From Alphaproteobacteria bacterium (GTDB taxonomy: Bacteria; Myxococcota_A; UBA796; GCA-2862545), in assembly GCA_020632875.1 (NCBI GenBank), contig JACKET010000001.1, positions 744,001-808,000 on the forward strand: a stretch of 64,000 nucleotides of DNA. Reading direction: 5' to 3'. The position numbers were made by a program, and so were the translations under genes. The notes under the pieces were generated by a model. That model was not told where the DNA came from. It saw nothing but the letters and a program-made list of their open reading frames with translations, and did no database searches. The number at the start of each line of letters is the position of its first letter. The stretch's first letter is position 1. Below are positions 48,990 to 58,220 of this stretch, in pieces.

Positions 48990-49681
48990 AGCTCGTCTTC
49001 ACGCTCCCGGGCAACTGGACCAACCCCTGGATCCTGCTCCGCCTGCTCGAGGTGGTCGAGAGCCCGTGGCGCGCCACCGAGCTCGGGTTCACCAACCCCG
49101 AGACGGGCGACCGCGCGTCGCTCGCCTACGCCGCGGCGGTGCCGCAGGTCGCGCGGGTGTTCGCCGACAGCACCGACCCCGTCCGCCCCCCGATGGACGA
49201 CGACCTGCTCGAGCAGATCCGCGAGCACAAGTCGATCTTCCAGCTCACCGCCGACTTCGAGCCCGCGCGCCCGCTCCAGAGCCTCCGCTCTGGCCTGCGC
49301 GCCGCGAACGCCGTGGTCGACGGCGGCGCCCTCGCGATCCAGATCGGCAACAGCGGGCTCGTGCACGGCGCCGACGCGTTCCAGGCCCTGATGGCGGGCG
49401 TCGACGCGGCGGGGGAGGACGAAGACGCCCTGCGCAGCGCGCTGTTCCAGGTGGTCGCCCGCTTCGTGCTCGGCCAGCAGTCGATGACGCTCGGGATGCA
49501 CACGCTCGGGCGGCCCGACGTGGTGCTCATGGAGCCGGTGGCCGCGGATCGCGCCGTGGGGCGGATGGAGCGCCTCGCGCTCGGCACCGACCCCGCCAAC
49601 GCGGTCGACACGCGCGAGCTGCCCGAGGTGGTCCGGAATCCGATCGGCCTCATCCTCGATCCGGCGCCGCCCGGGCTCTGA
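48986..49681 (+). CDS. Partner protein coupled to the cyclase/STAND gene; DUF4261-like
   Basis: 231 residues from GTG 48986, with GGAGG at 48975 and a GTGA overlap with the preceding stop. A soluble alpha/beta protein. The segment LGQQSMTLGMHTLGRPDVVL (about 163-182) resembles the GM-x(3)-G-x-PE/D words of DUF4261 proteins, with the same N-terminal start (VKLVFTLPGNWTNPW). The match is weak and the family has no known function. It is probably regulated or bound by the signalling protein (inference). The repeat element begins about 41 bases after the stop. Confidence 0.7.
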   Translation: MKLVFTLPGNWTNPWILLRLLEVVESPWRATELGFTNPETGDRASLAYAAAVPQVARVFADSTDPVRPPMDDDLLEQIREHKSIFQLTADFEPARPLQSLRSGLRAANAVVDGGALAIQIGNSGLVHGADAFQALMAGVDAAGEDEDALRSALFQVVARFVLGQQSMTLGMHTLGRPDVVLMEPVAADRAVGRMERLALGTDPANAVDTRELPEVVRNPIGLILDPAPPGL

Positions 49682-49722
49682 GATCGGGCGCTTGCGGAGC
49701 GATTCCGTCGGGCTGGCGCGAT

Positions 49723-50203
49723 GCTTCGAGCGCCCCTTGCATCACGCAGATGACGCAGAAGGACGCGGATGACGCAGAAACGAGGCCGTCGCGGGTCCAG
49801 CGTCCTCGTTTCCCCGGGCGCCGTCGAGGGGATGGCGCAGCCAGTTGTTCGGATGGAAGTTCGGGACGGATGGTCCAGCCTGAGCGGAGTGCACGACGGA
49901 TTGCATCGGCTCCACGACCCCCGTCCTCCTTCCCACCTGGATGGGGATCCACGTTTCACGCAGCTTCAACAGATGGAATCTGTCGATGGTTCGGCCTGGG
50001 ACCGAAGCGAGGTCACCCCGAAACGCCGGCCAGCTCTGGTGAGTCCCGAATCCGGTCCGCAAGAAGGCCCGCTCTGCGACCCGAACACGCGTCCCCATCG
50101 AAGGTGCCCCGGGGAAACGAGGACGCTGGACCCGCGACGGCCTCGTTTCTGCGTCATCCGCGTCCTTCTGCGTCATCTGCGTGATGCCTCGGGACGCTCG
50201 AAG
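49723..50203. mobile_element. R3 element: near-perfect long inverted repeat (MITE-like)
   Basis: 80-bp perfect inverted arms at 49739-49818 and 50107-50186, extended with mismatches to about 97 bp (49723-49818 and 50107-50203) by CTTCGAGCG and its complement. The 288-bp centre shows no coding frame. The arms contain TCTGCGTCATC and CTCGTTTCTGCGTC, which also occur as the single arm at 10450-10508. A DNA or RNA hairpin of this size is possible. No transposase gene or clear target-site duplication is seen, so it may be a non-autonomous element or a dispersed REP-like unit. The 600 bases 49682-50281 hold no gene. Confidence 0.75.
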
Positions 50204-50281
50204 CTCGATCCCTTCCACACGGAGGAGTGCGTCCTCCGCGGCTTCTGCGTGAGGCCGGATCCGGTTCGCCGCTCCGTCGCC

Positions 50282-51793
50282 CTACGCCAGCACCATGGCG
50301 ACGACCCACGCGAGCGCACGCGCCGCAACGGCCGACCCGAGCGACGTGCGCCCGGCCCAGCCGAGCGCGAGGCCCAGCACCAGGCCCGCGACCGGGTCGA
50401 ACGGCGCCATCACCACCGCGAACGCGAGGGCCGTGGGGATCCAGCCCGCCCGCTGCTGCATCCAGCCACGGAACCAGGCCTCCTGGGCGAGCAGGACGGG
50501 GACGGCGACGAGCGCGGGCGGCACGAGCCCTGCGTGGAAGCGCGCCGCCGCGGCGGTGACCCAGGGATTCAGCGACGTGGCGCCGGGCGCCAGGGCCAGC
50601 GCCAGCCCGCCCACGACGCCCGCACCGACCACGGTCGGCCAGTGGAGCCCGCCCAGACGGGGTCGATCGGCGGCATGCGTCGCGCGGAGCATGCCCACGC
50701 CGGCCAGTGTCGCGAGGAGCGCCGCGCCCGCGATGAGGCCCCGCTCGACGCCGAGGATGTCGGTCATCGCGGGGTTCCCCGCCCAGCCCCACAGCACCGG
50801 GCCGGGCACCACGGCCCACCACACGCCCATGGTCGTCGCGCCGTCGATCACGGCCCGCAGGGGCTGGACGCGGCGGGTCTCGCCGTAGGGGACGTGCTGC
50901 TCGAGGTCCCGCGCGGTGCCCACGAGGAAGAACGCCGTGGCCGCGGCTGCCGAGAGGATGCCGACGATCGTGGGCAGCCACGCGCCGTCCCAGAGATCGC
51001 CGGCCGCGAGCAGCGCCCCGCCCAGCGGCACCGCCGCGCCCAGCACGGGGTGGACCTCCTGCAGGAGCCACGCGACGAACCCCGTGGCGCCCAGCACGGC
51101 GGGGAGCACGCGCAGGCTCACGCTCGTGCCGGCGATGACGTCCTCGGTCCGGCGCACGAGCCACAGCCCGAGGGCCACGGTGAGCGCCGGCACCATCGGC
51201 ACCGCGAGCAGCCAGGGACCGGCGGGCTGGGTGCCCCCGATCAGGGCCGCGATGGCGGCGATCATCGCGCCGCCCGCGCCGAAGGCGGTCCAGGCGAGCC
51301 ACTTGCCGAGCACGATCTCCATGCGCGTGACCGCGGCGGAGAGGAGCGCGAGCAGCGTGTTCCGCGCCCGCTCCCCGCCGATGCTGGTGGACACTGCGCC
51401 GGTCAGCGTGGACGCCGAGACCAGCGCGAACAGCAGGGACCGCTTCGGCACCCGCGGGGGCCGGGTGACGGCCTCGACCTTCACGGCGGGCGCGTCGCCA
51501 TCGAGCGCTTCGCGGATGGCGGGCGGCACGGACCACGCGTAGACGGTCGTGACGCCGTCGACGTCGCGGAACCCCGTGCCGGTACGGGTCTTCCGCACGC
51601 CGGGGACGGCGAGGACGGCATCGGGCACCGCGCCGCGGACGGGCAGGTCCTCGACCTCAGGCGCCGGCATCCGCAGCAGCGACGCCGGGAGGAGCAGGGC
51701 GAGCGCGATGATCGGCAGCCCGAGCCCCTGGCGGCCCGAGAGCTCCATGCGCAGGTCGCGCTGCGCGATCGCGACGATGGGACCCCACCTCAT
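50282..51793 (-). CDS. ABC-2 permease fused to a CPBP intramembrane protease domain
   Basis: 503 residues from ATG 51793 with about 12 membrane segments. The N-terminal about 320 residues are an ABC-2 permease with a soluble insert (about 35-110) after the first helix. The C-terminal about 170 residues are a CPBP/Abi protease, with EAWFRGWMQQR at about 437-447 where the family has EExxxR; the first Glu is present and the second is Ala. The HxxxN helix expected near the end reads ALGWAGRTSLGSAVAARAL, without His, so catalysis is doubtful. The start overlaps the other permease stop as ATGA. Similar permease-CPBP fusions are annotated in Planctomycetota. Confidence 0.82.
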   Translation of the reverse strand: MRWGPIVAIAQRDLRMELSGRQGLGLPIIALALLLPASLLRMPAPEVEDLPVRGAVPDAVLAVPGVRKTRTGTGFRDVDGVTTVYAWSVPPAIREALDGDAPAVKVEAVTRPPRVPKRSLLFALVSASTLTGAVSTSIGGERARNTLLALLSAAVTRMEIVLGKWLAWTAFGAGGAMIAAIAALIGGTQPAGPWLLAVPMVPALTVALGLWLVRRTEDVIAGTSVSLRVLPAVLGATGFVAWLLQEVHPVLGAAVPLGGALLAAGDLWDGAWLPTIVGILSAAAATAFFLVGTARDLEQHVPYGETRRVQPLRAVIDGATTMGVWWAVVPGPVLWGWAGNPAMTDILGVERGLIAGAALLATLAGVGMLRATHAADRPRLGGLHWPTVVGAGVVGGLALALAPGATSLNPWVTAAAARFHAGLVPPALVAVPVLLAQEAWFRGWMQQRAGWIPTALAFAVVMAPFDPVAGLVLGLALGWAGRTSLGSAVAARALAWVVAMVLA

Positions 51794-52728
51794 GCGCGCG
51801 CCGACCGGAACGTGAAGAGCGCGATGGCCACGGCGCCGAGGCCGAGCGCGCCGCCGAGCGGCAGCCAGCCGGTGCTCGCCGTGAGCAGCGACGCGACGGG
51901 GAGCAGCCGCCCGACCGCGGGCAGCGCGGCACCCGCCGCCGCGAGGCCCGTCGCGATGGACAGCCCGGACGCCAGCGGGCCGGAGAACCCGGACTTCAGC
52001 CCCGCCCGTCCGACCACGAAGAGCCCGATGGCCACGGCCCCGGCGCACGCCGCCAGCCCGTTCCGCCCGACGCGCAGGGGGTCTTCGATGCCGAGGATCG
52101 CGTGGAGCACGGCCATCGCGAGCAGGTAGTGGCCCGCGAGCACGGCGGTGCCGGCGATCCAGCGCGCCGTGCCGTGCACCCACCGCCGCACGCCGAGCGC
52201 GAGCTGCGCCTCGAGCGTGCCGTCGTCGCGGTCGCGCGCGACCATGCCCGCGCCGAACACGACCCCGAAGAGCACGAACAGGACGCCGATCACGCCCATC
52301 ACCCGGCCACCCTGGCTCTCGTCGGCCTTCGGGGGAGGGGGCTCGGCGACCTTCCACGAGGCGCCGCGATGCTCGCGCAGCACCCGCTCCACCTGGAGCA
52401 CGCGCCCCCGGATCGCGCCGGCGTACACGGTCTCTCCGTCGGTCCCGCTCCGGAAGCCCCCGTCCGCCACGGCCGCGCGCGCGTCGGGCACGCGGGCCAC
52501 CTGGAACCCGCCCTCCTCGAGCGCCGCGACCACCGCCGGGTCCACGCCGTCCTGCACGGCCACCGGCCAGTCGCCCTCGAGCCAGACGAACCCGAACACC
52601 GTGAACATCAGGGTGAGCGGGACGAGCGCGATCGGCCACAGCAGCGAGCGGACCACCTGGGGCTCGCGGAGCAGGCGTCGGGCCAGGTCCGCGGTGATCC
52701 ACGTGAGCGCGCGCAGGTCGTCGGTCAT
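51790..52728 (-). CDS. ABC-2 type permease subunit
   Basis: 312 residues from ATG 52728. Six membrane helices; a soluble domain of about 120 residues lies between helix 1 and helix 2 (from FVWLEGDWPVAVQDGVDPAV to PPPPKADESQGG). The second half has the ABC-2 pattern VIGVLFVLFGVVFGAGMVAR followed by RDRDDGTLEAQLALGVRRW, the family's cytoplasmic loop. It pairs with the fused permease and ATPase to make an exporter. Both ends overlap neighbours as ATGA. Confidence 0.85.
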   Translation of the reverse strand: MTDDLRALTWITADLARRLLREPQVVRSLLWPIALVPLTLMFTVFGFVWLEGDWPVAVQDGVDPAVVAALEEGGFQVARVPDARAAVADGGFRSGTDGETVYAGAIRGRVLQVERVLREHRGASWKVAEPPPPKADESQGGRVMGVIGVLFVLFGVVFGAGMVARDRDDGTLEAQLALGVRRWVHGTARWIAGTAVLAGHYLLAMAVLHAILGIEDPLRVGRNGLAACAGAVAIGLFVVGRAGLKSGFSGPLASGLSIATGLAAAGAALPAVGRLLPVASLLTASTGWLPLGGALGLGAVAIALFTFRSARA

Positions 52729-53453
52729 TCCGCCGTGAGCGCCAGGAACGCGTCGTCGAGCGTCGTGGCCTTCGCGGCCGCGAGGACCTCGGGCAGCGTG
52801 CCCTCGGCCACCAGCGTGCCGTGCGACACGACGCCGATGCGGTCGACCACGCGCTCGACCTCGCCCATGATGTGGGACGACAGGATCACCGCGCGGCCCG
52901 CCTTGGCCTGCTCCCGGACGAGCGTGAGGACCTCGCGGCGGCCCGGCACGTCGAGCCCGTCGGTCGGCTCGTCGAGCAGCAGCACGCTGGGCTCGTGGAC
53001 CAGGGCGCGGGCGAGCACCACGCGCCGCTTCATCCCCGTCGACAGCTCGCCGCACGGCCGATCCGCGAAGGGCAGCGCGCCCATGGCGCCCAGCAGGCGC
53101 TCGGCGGTCTCGACGGGCCTGGCGACGCCCTGGATACGGGCGAACAGCCGCACGACCTCGCGCCCCGAGAGCCGCTCGGGGAGCCCCGCCTCGGCGGGCA
53201 CGTACGCCAGCTTGCGCCGCACGCCGAGCGGGTCGCTCTTCAGCGACACCCCCGCGAGGAACGCGTCGCCGTCGTCGGGTGCGAGCAGGGTGGCGAGCAT
53301 GCGGAGCGTGGTGGTCTTGCCGGCGCCATTGGGCCCGAGCAGGCCGTACACCTCACCGTCGGACACCGTGAACGTGACGCGATCCACGGCCTTGAAGCGC
53401 CCGCGTCCGGGTGCCTCGAAGTGCTTGGTGAGCTCGCGGACCTCGATCGCCAA
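52725..53453 (-). CDS. ABC transporter ATP-binding protein
   Basis: 242 residues from TTG 53453. Walker A GPNGAGKTTT (40-49), signature LSTGMKRRV, Walker B VLLLDEPTDGLD, His switch SSHIMGEVERV, all intact. It resembles NatA/CcmA-type exporter ATPases. The TTG start is two bases after the metalloprotease stop codon and is the only start that keeps the N-terminal strand (MAIEVRELTKHF). With the two permeases this should form a complete exporter; the substrate is unknown. Confidence 0.95.
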   Translation of the reverse strand: MAIEVRELTKHFEAPGRGRFKAVDRVTFTVSDGEVYGLLGPNGAGKTTTLRMLATLLAPDDGDAFLAGVSLKSDPLGVRRKLAYVPAEAGLPERLSGREVVRLFARIQGVARPVETAERLLGAMGALPFADRPCGELSTGMKRRVVLARALVHEPSVLLLDEPTDGLDVPGRREVLTLVREQAKAGRAVILSSHIMGEVERVVDRIGVVSHGTLVAEGTLPEVLAAAKATTLDDAFLALTAE

Positions 53454-53454
53454 G

Positions 53455-54894
53455 TCAGTCCAGCAGGACCTTCGTGTCGGGATCCCAGCCGTCGGTGACG
53501 GGCAGCAGCAGGTGCCCGGCGCCTTCGATGTGCGACGACGGGAACCAGCGGGCGGTCTCGACGCGCGTGCCCTCGGCGTCCTCGACGAGCACGTCGTACG
53601 GCTTTCCGACCGGCGCCACCGGGCGGAACCGCGGCTCGCCCACGGGGAGCACCGCGCCGTCGGCCTCGACCGCGTAGCGCTGCCACATGCCGCCCGTGTC
53701 GGCGCGCAGGCCGGGCAGGGCGTTCAGGTCGGCCGTGCGCCGCGCGAGGTGGTGCCAGGTGTAGTCGCTCACCCAGACCGGCGAGCAGTACGACATCACG
53801 TCTTTGTTGGCGTTCGGGTCGACGAGCTCGCCCGTCTCGATGTTCCAGCCCCACGTGCCGAGCGCGGCGCCGGAGTAGGGGAAGCCCGGATCGACGCCTG
53901 ACGCACCGCCGCAGGGGGCGTGATCGCGGCCGTGGGCGTGACCCACCTCGTGCGCCATGGTCTCGAGGGCGGTGCGGCCGGGGAACCCGATGCCGATGCT
54001 CGCGCGCGTCTCGATGTCGCCGAGCGTGCCGAAGTTCGACAGGCCGAGCACGCAGCCGCCCCCGCCGCACCACACCGCTTCGCTCGGCGCTGCTTCGAAC
54101 AGGCCGTAGAAGTACGTGTTGGGCGGGAGGTCGGCCGCGTCGAGCCGCATGTCGGAGATGCGGCCGAGCAGGGACTCCCAGCCGCCGCCGTTGGGCTGGA
54201 TGGTGCTGCCCCAGTCGAGCGGGGGCTCGACCACGAGGTCGATCCCGGTGACCGGGTACATCCCGCGCATCGTGGCCGCGATCTCGGCGAGCCGGGCAGG
54301 GGAGGTGTCGGGCGTGCGCGCCGACCCGTCGGCCGTGTAGCGGACGGGCACGACGTGGAGGTGCATCACGCCGGTCTCGAGGACGGTCCACGGCTCGTCG
54401 CGCAGGTCGAACCGGGCGTTCTCGTCGGGATCCTCGTCGGTCTCGACGGGGTCGGGGTCGTGCAGCGTGACCGTGAAGAAGCTGCCCTCGGCGACGAGAC
54501 GCGCGGGGACCTCGAAGTCGAACGTGGTCTCGGGGTAAGGGCCGAGGCCGTCGCCCTCGACCCACATCGAGTGCGCCTGGCGCTGGATGCCGCGGACGCC
54601 GCGGAACTCGACGACGGCGACGATCTCGCGCGGCTCCCACGTCGATTCGTCGATGTCGACGGCCACCCGCAGCAGCCCGTCGCGATCCTGCACCACCGCG
54701 GGCTGGCCGAACGGCTTGCCGTAGCGCGTGTCGCGCAGGACGTGCGAGACGCCCTGGTTGAAGGTGAGACGCCCGATCGAGATGCCCCGCGCGAGCGGGT
54801 CGTCGGCCGAGGGGGCCTGGGACCAGTCGCTCGAGCGGCCGCAGCCGATCGCACTCAGCAGGCCGATGCCTGCGATCACGTGGGTGGTACGCAC
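53455..54894 (-). CDS. Metzincin-type zinc metalloprotease lipoprotein
   Basis: 479 residues from ATG 54894, lipobox ending at Cys18 (LLSAIGC). An N-terminal beta domain (about 30-150) precedes the catalytic domain, with the zinc motif HEVGHAHGRDH (315-325) and a Met-turn DVMSYC. This is the HExxHxxGxxH metzincin signature, nearest in look to StcE/M66-type peptidases. A C-terminal beta region follows. The gene opens an operon with the ABC exporter two bases downstream, so export and proteolysis may be linked (inference). Likely surface-attached; the substrate is unknown. Confidence 0.87.
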   Translation of the reverse strand: MRTTHVIAGIGLLSAIGCGRSSDWSQAPSADDPLARGISIGRLTFNQGVSHVLRDTRYGKPFGQPAVVQDRDGLLRVAVDIDESTWEPREIVAVVEFRGVRGIQRQAHSMWVEGDGLGPYPETTFDFEVPARLVAEGSFFTVTLHDPDPVETDEDPDENARFDLRDEPWTVLETGVMHLHVVPVRYTADGSARTPDTSPARLAEIAATMRGMYPVTGIDLVVEPPLDWGSTIQPNGGGWESLLGRISDMRLDAADLPPNTYFYGLFEAAPSEAVWCGGGGCVLGLSNFGTLGDIETRASIGIGFPGRTALETMAHEVGHAHGRDHAPCGGASGVDPGFPYSGAALGTWGWNIETGELVDPNANKDVMSYCSPVWVSDYTWHHLARRTADLNALPGLRADTGGMWQRYAVEADGAVLPVGEPRFRPVAPVGKPYDVLVEDAEGTRVETARWFPSSHIEGAGHLLLPVTDGWDPDTKVLLD

Positions 54895-54936
54895 GGCCGA
54901 AACGTAGGCTGGCCGTCGGCCGCCGGCACCTGGAGG

Positions 54937-54949
54937 TTCGTCAAACGAA
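54937..54949. promoter_or_regulatory. Inverted repeat TTCGT-CAA-ACGAA in divergent gap
   Basis: Located 43 bases upstream of the metalloprotease start, in the 160-base gap between divergent genes at 54894 and 55055. A 5-bp palindromic arm with a 3-base spacer could be an operator. It is not the same sequence as the block at 8687/10557, though both contain a TTCG core. Confidence 0.3.
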
Positions 54950-55054
54950 TCTCAAGGCGAGGCACCTGCCCGGCGAGCTGACAGGACGTGACCGGGGGAG
55001 CGTGGACAGCCCGCGGCGGACCGTGTCAACCTCGGCCGCCAGAGGTGCGTTGCC

Positions 55055-57124
55055 GTGTTCGTCTTGCTCGTCTCGTTGCTCGGTTGCCCCGCCGACCCGC
55101 TCCAACACCCGGACTTCCGGCCACCCACCGACGGTGACGTGCGCATCGAGCTGCGGGCGCCCGAGAACGCCCGTGTGGGCGGCCCGATCGACGTGGTGGC
55201 GAGCGTGACGACCCTCCCCGATTCGCCGGGCGAGGTGCTCGACATCCACGGGAACACCCTGCTCGGGCGCGGCGGTGACGACGTGTGGACCGTCCGGCTG
55301 ACGGGCGGGTGGAGCGATCCGAGCCCGTGGTGGCAGGACTCCTCGCCCCGTCGGATGACGCCCGACCCGAAGCGCGTGGCCCCCGAGGCGCCCGTCGAGT
55401 GGACGATCCCGCTCGACGAGTGGGTGCGGTTCGACCAGCCCGGCACCTACGCGCTCCAGCTCGAGACCTCGCGATCCGGCCAGTCGGTCGTGCGCTCCAA
55501 CAAGGTCGCGATCCGCGTCGCCCCTCGCGATCCCGCCGCCGACACGGCGCGGGCCGACGAGCTCCTGTCCGCGCTCGAGACCGCGACGGGCGGCGAGCGC
55601 GCCTCGCTGTTCATCGAGCTCGCGACCGTGGGCTCCGACGCGACGTGGCGCCGCGCGCTCGACAAGCTCGCCGAGGGCTCGGACGACGAGTCGGGCTGGG
55701 TGTTGGTGCTCGCGATGCACCCGCTCGCCGAGGCCGTGCAGGGGGGCATCACCAAGGCCCTCGCCGCGCCCGAGGTCCCGGTGGGGCTCGGCCACCTGCG
55801 GGCCTTCGAGGCCGTCGCCTACGACGCCGAGTTCCGCGAGGCGAACGGCCGCCAGCCCTCCCTGATGGACCTGCCCGCGCTCGAGGCCCACCGCGCCCGG
55901 CTCGCCGAGCGCACCGCCTTCCGCGACGCTGCGCGTGGGCGCGCCTGGGAGGCCGCGTGGAAGGCGCTCGACCAGAAGACGCCCGAGGCGCGGGGCCGCA
56001 CGCTCGGCACCCTCGGGCTGGCCGCGATCCGCCACGAGATCGCGGGCGAAGAGGCGCTGTGGCCCGTGCTGCGCCGGGATCTCGCCCAGGTCCCCGACCG
56101 CACGGTGGTCGAGCTGCTGGGCCGCTACTGGGACGACGTGCGCGATCCGTCCGTCGTTCCGGCCCTGATCGCGTTGGTCGGCGCTCCCGCGACCGGCGAG
56201 GAGGCCCGCTCCATCGCGCTCCAGCGGCTCGCGAAGCTCGATCCGGTCGCCGGGCACGAGGTCATCGAGGCCCTCGTCGCCGATCCCCGGCGCAAGGTCG
56301 CCGACAGCGATCTCGCCCTGCGATCCCTCCCGTCCGTCTCCGATGCGACGCAGGCGGCGATCGTCGCCGGCCTCGCGACGGCCGCCGACCGCACCCAGCA
56401 GGCCCGCCTGCTGGCCTGGTACGTCTCGGCCGACCACATGGCCGCGGTCGAAGCCGCGTGGGCCGCCGAGCCCGCCGACGTGCCCACCGAGGTCGTGGCC
56501 GGGTACGCCGCGTACTTCCAGAACCACGCGCCGGCGAAGGCGAAGCCGCTGCTCGCCCGGTGGGACGCCGACCACTACATGCTGATCGAGTGGGTCGGCG
56601 AGCTCGTCCGCGACCCCGGCGCCCTCAACCCGCTCGCGCTGAAGGGCCTGACGAGCCCGCACCAGCCGATCTTCTTCAAGTCCTCCGACTACCTGATCGA
56701 GCACGCGACGCCCGATCTGCTGCCCGAGCTGCTGGCGCGGGTGCCCCGCACCGAAGACGAGCACCAGCAGGCCCTGTTCGGCGTCCTGTGCGCCAACCGC
56801 AACTGGTTGCTCGACGCGAAGACGAAGCACGCGCTGTCCCAGGCCGTGACCGACCGGCGGTCCGACATGATCCTCACGAGCACGCTGGGCTCCGAGCCGC
56901 CGAACATCCTCGTCGAGGCGGGGCTGCGCGAGGGCGAGCCCATCTTGACGATGAACTACCGCGAGTACGTCGGTGCCGCGGCCATCACGAAGAAGCTGAA
57001 GCAGTTCCGCGTGGGCCAGGAGATCCGGTTCATGTGGAAGGGCGCCACGCCCGACGAGGGCGAAGCGGTGTTCGGCCCCATCGTGGCCGAGGCGGGGCTC
57101 AGGCTGTTCCGCCCGTCGGAGTGA
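55055..57124 (+). CDS. Large lipoprotein with HEAT/ARM-like helical repeats
   Basis: 689 residues from GTG 55055. Lipobox ends at Cys11 (LVSLLGC). A beta-sandwich region (about 20-150: DVRIELRAPENARVGGPIDV) precedes a long all-alpha part (about 170-620) with repeats of 30-40 residues in the HEAT style (VVPALIALVGAPATGEEARS, IALQRLAKLDPVAGHEVIEA). A short globular end follows. Such helical scaffolds bind other proteins. The 3' end overlaps the converging glycosyltransferase gene by 26 bases. Confidence 0.72.
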   Translation: MFVLLVSLLGCPADPLQHPDFRPPTDGDVRIELRAPENARVGGPIDVVASVTTLPDSPGEVLDIHGNTLLGRGGDDVWTVRLTGGWSDPSPWWQDSSPRRMTPDPKRVAPEAPVEWTIPLDEWVRFDQPGTYALQLETSRSGQSVVRSNKVAIRVAPRDPAADTARADELLSALETATGGERASLFIELATVGSDATWRRALDKLAEGSDDESGWVLVLAMHPLAEAVQGGITKALAAPEVPVGLGHLRAFEAVAYDAEFREANGRQPSLMDLPALEAHRARLAERTAFRDAARGRAWEAAWKALDQKTPEARGRTLGTLGLAAIRHEIAGEEALWPVLRRDLAQVPDRTVVELLGRYWDDVRDPSVVPALIALVGAPATGEEARSIALQRLAKLDPVAGHEVIEALVADPRRKVADSDLALRSLPSVSDATQAAIVAGLATAADRTQQARLLAWYVSADHMAAVEAAWAAEPADVPTEVVAGYAAYFQNHAPAKAKPLLARWDADHYMLIEWVGELVRDPGALNPLALKGLTSPHQPIFFKSSDYLIEHATPDLLPELLARVPRTEDEHQQALFGVLCANRNWLLDAKTKHALSQAVTDRRSDMILTSTLGSEPPNILVEAGLREGEPILTMNYREYVGAAAITKKLKQFRVGQEIRFMWKGATPDEGEAVFGPIVAEAGLRLFRPSE

Positions 57125-58187
57125 TGCGGGCGTAGAGCCGCTCGAGCCGGGCGGCGCGCGCGTCCCACGTCCAGTCGGCACGCACGGCGTCCCTCGCGGC
57201 CCGTCCGAGCGCCTCGCGCCGTGCCGGGTCGGCGAGCAGGGCCTCGATCGTCGCTCGCAGCGCGGCGGGCGCGGTGGCCACGACCCCGGGCAGGTCGACG
57301 GCTGCGGACTGGAGCATCACCGTCGGCACGCCCATCCCGAGCTGGTTGAGCAGCTTGATGGGGAAGCCCGTGCACGCCTCGCGCGGGATGACCGCGAGCG
57401 CGGCGCAGGACAGGGCGTCGATCGCTTCGCGGAAGTCGGTCGATCGCACGACCGTCACGTGGTCGGGGAGGGGCGCGTCGCTGCCCGTCACGACGAGGAG
57501 GCGCGCCGGGCTCCCGCGCAGCGCCTCGACCAGCGCGTCGACGTTCTGGTACCGGTCGAGGTTGCCGGTGTACACGACCCACGGCGCACCGCCGAAGCGC
57601 TCTGCCGCGTCGGGCCTCGCGACGAGGTCGGCCGGGTCCACGCCCGGGCCCACGAGCTCCACGGGGAGCCCCGCGTCGCGGAAGGCCCGCTCGGCACGCG
57701 CGGAGATCGCGCACCCCGCGCTCGAGGCCCGCATCGCGAGCCGGTCGACGACCGCGCCGAGCGGGGGACCGAGCCACGCGAGCCGCGGGGGCAGGTGATC
57801 GCCGAGCTCCTCGGCCATGCGCGTGTGCAGGTCGTACACCACGGGCAGGCCGGTGCGCGCGAGCCACACGGCCAGCGGGCCCTCGACGTTGTGGGCGTGG
57901 ATCACGTCGGGGCGCAGGCGGCGCGCCAGGCGGCGGGTCGCGCGGGCGAGCGCGAGATCGTGCAGCGGGCGCGACGGATGCAGGCCGCCCCCCGCGAAGT
58001 CCCCGCCCGGGAAGCGCCGCGCGCGGTGGAGCGTCACGCCCGGCAGCTCGCCCCCGGCCCCGGCGCCGTAGACCAGCACGTGCACGTCGTGCCCGCGGCG
58101 CGCCAGGGCGGTCGCCTGGCCCGCGAGGTACGCCTGGGATCCCTGGTGGGACGGCCATGGGAACGGCCCGACGAACAGCACCCGCAT
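57099..58187 (-). CDS. Glycosyltransferase, GT4 family
   Basis: 362 residues from ATG 58187. GT-B fold: N-terminal MRVLFVGPFPWPSHQGSQAY with a Gly-rich loop, DVIHAHNVEG, and a C-terminal donor-binding domain with WVVYTGNLDRYQNVDALVEA. The nucleotide-sugar helix region is AVIPREACTGFPIKLLNQLG, where the family's usual E-x7-E reads as E and Q at neighbouring places. The acceptor is unknown; it may act in surface polysaccharide or glycolipid synthesis. Divergent from the aldehyde dehydrogenase by 45 bases. Confidence 0.9.
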   Translation of the reverse strand: MRVLFVGPFPWPSHQGSQAYLAGQATALARRGHDVHVLVYGAGAGGELPGVTLHRARRFPGGDFAGGGLHPSRPLHDLALARATRRLARRLRPDVIHAHNVEGPLAVWLARTGLPVVYDLHTRMAEELGDHLPPRLAWLGPPLGAVVDRLAMRASSAGCAISARAERAFRDAGLPVELVGPGVDPADLVARPDAAERFGGAPWVVYTGNLDRYQNVDALVEALRGSPARLLVVTGSDAPLPDHVTVVRSTDFREAIDALSCAALAVIPREACTGFPIKLLNQLGMGVPTVMLQSAAVDLPGVVATAPAALRATIEALLADPARREALGRAARDAVRADWTWDARAARLERLYARITPTGGTA

Positions 58188-58220
58188 GCGGCCCCGCTAA
58201 CCGGTTACTCGGGCGGCCCT

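Noticed and set aside
49701..49711. Third R2 copy
   Set aside because: GATTCCGTCGG occurs here, matching one arm of R2 stem 1, but the partner arm and the other stems are absent. It may be a fragment or chance.
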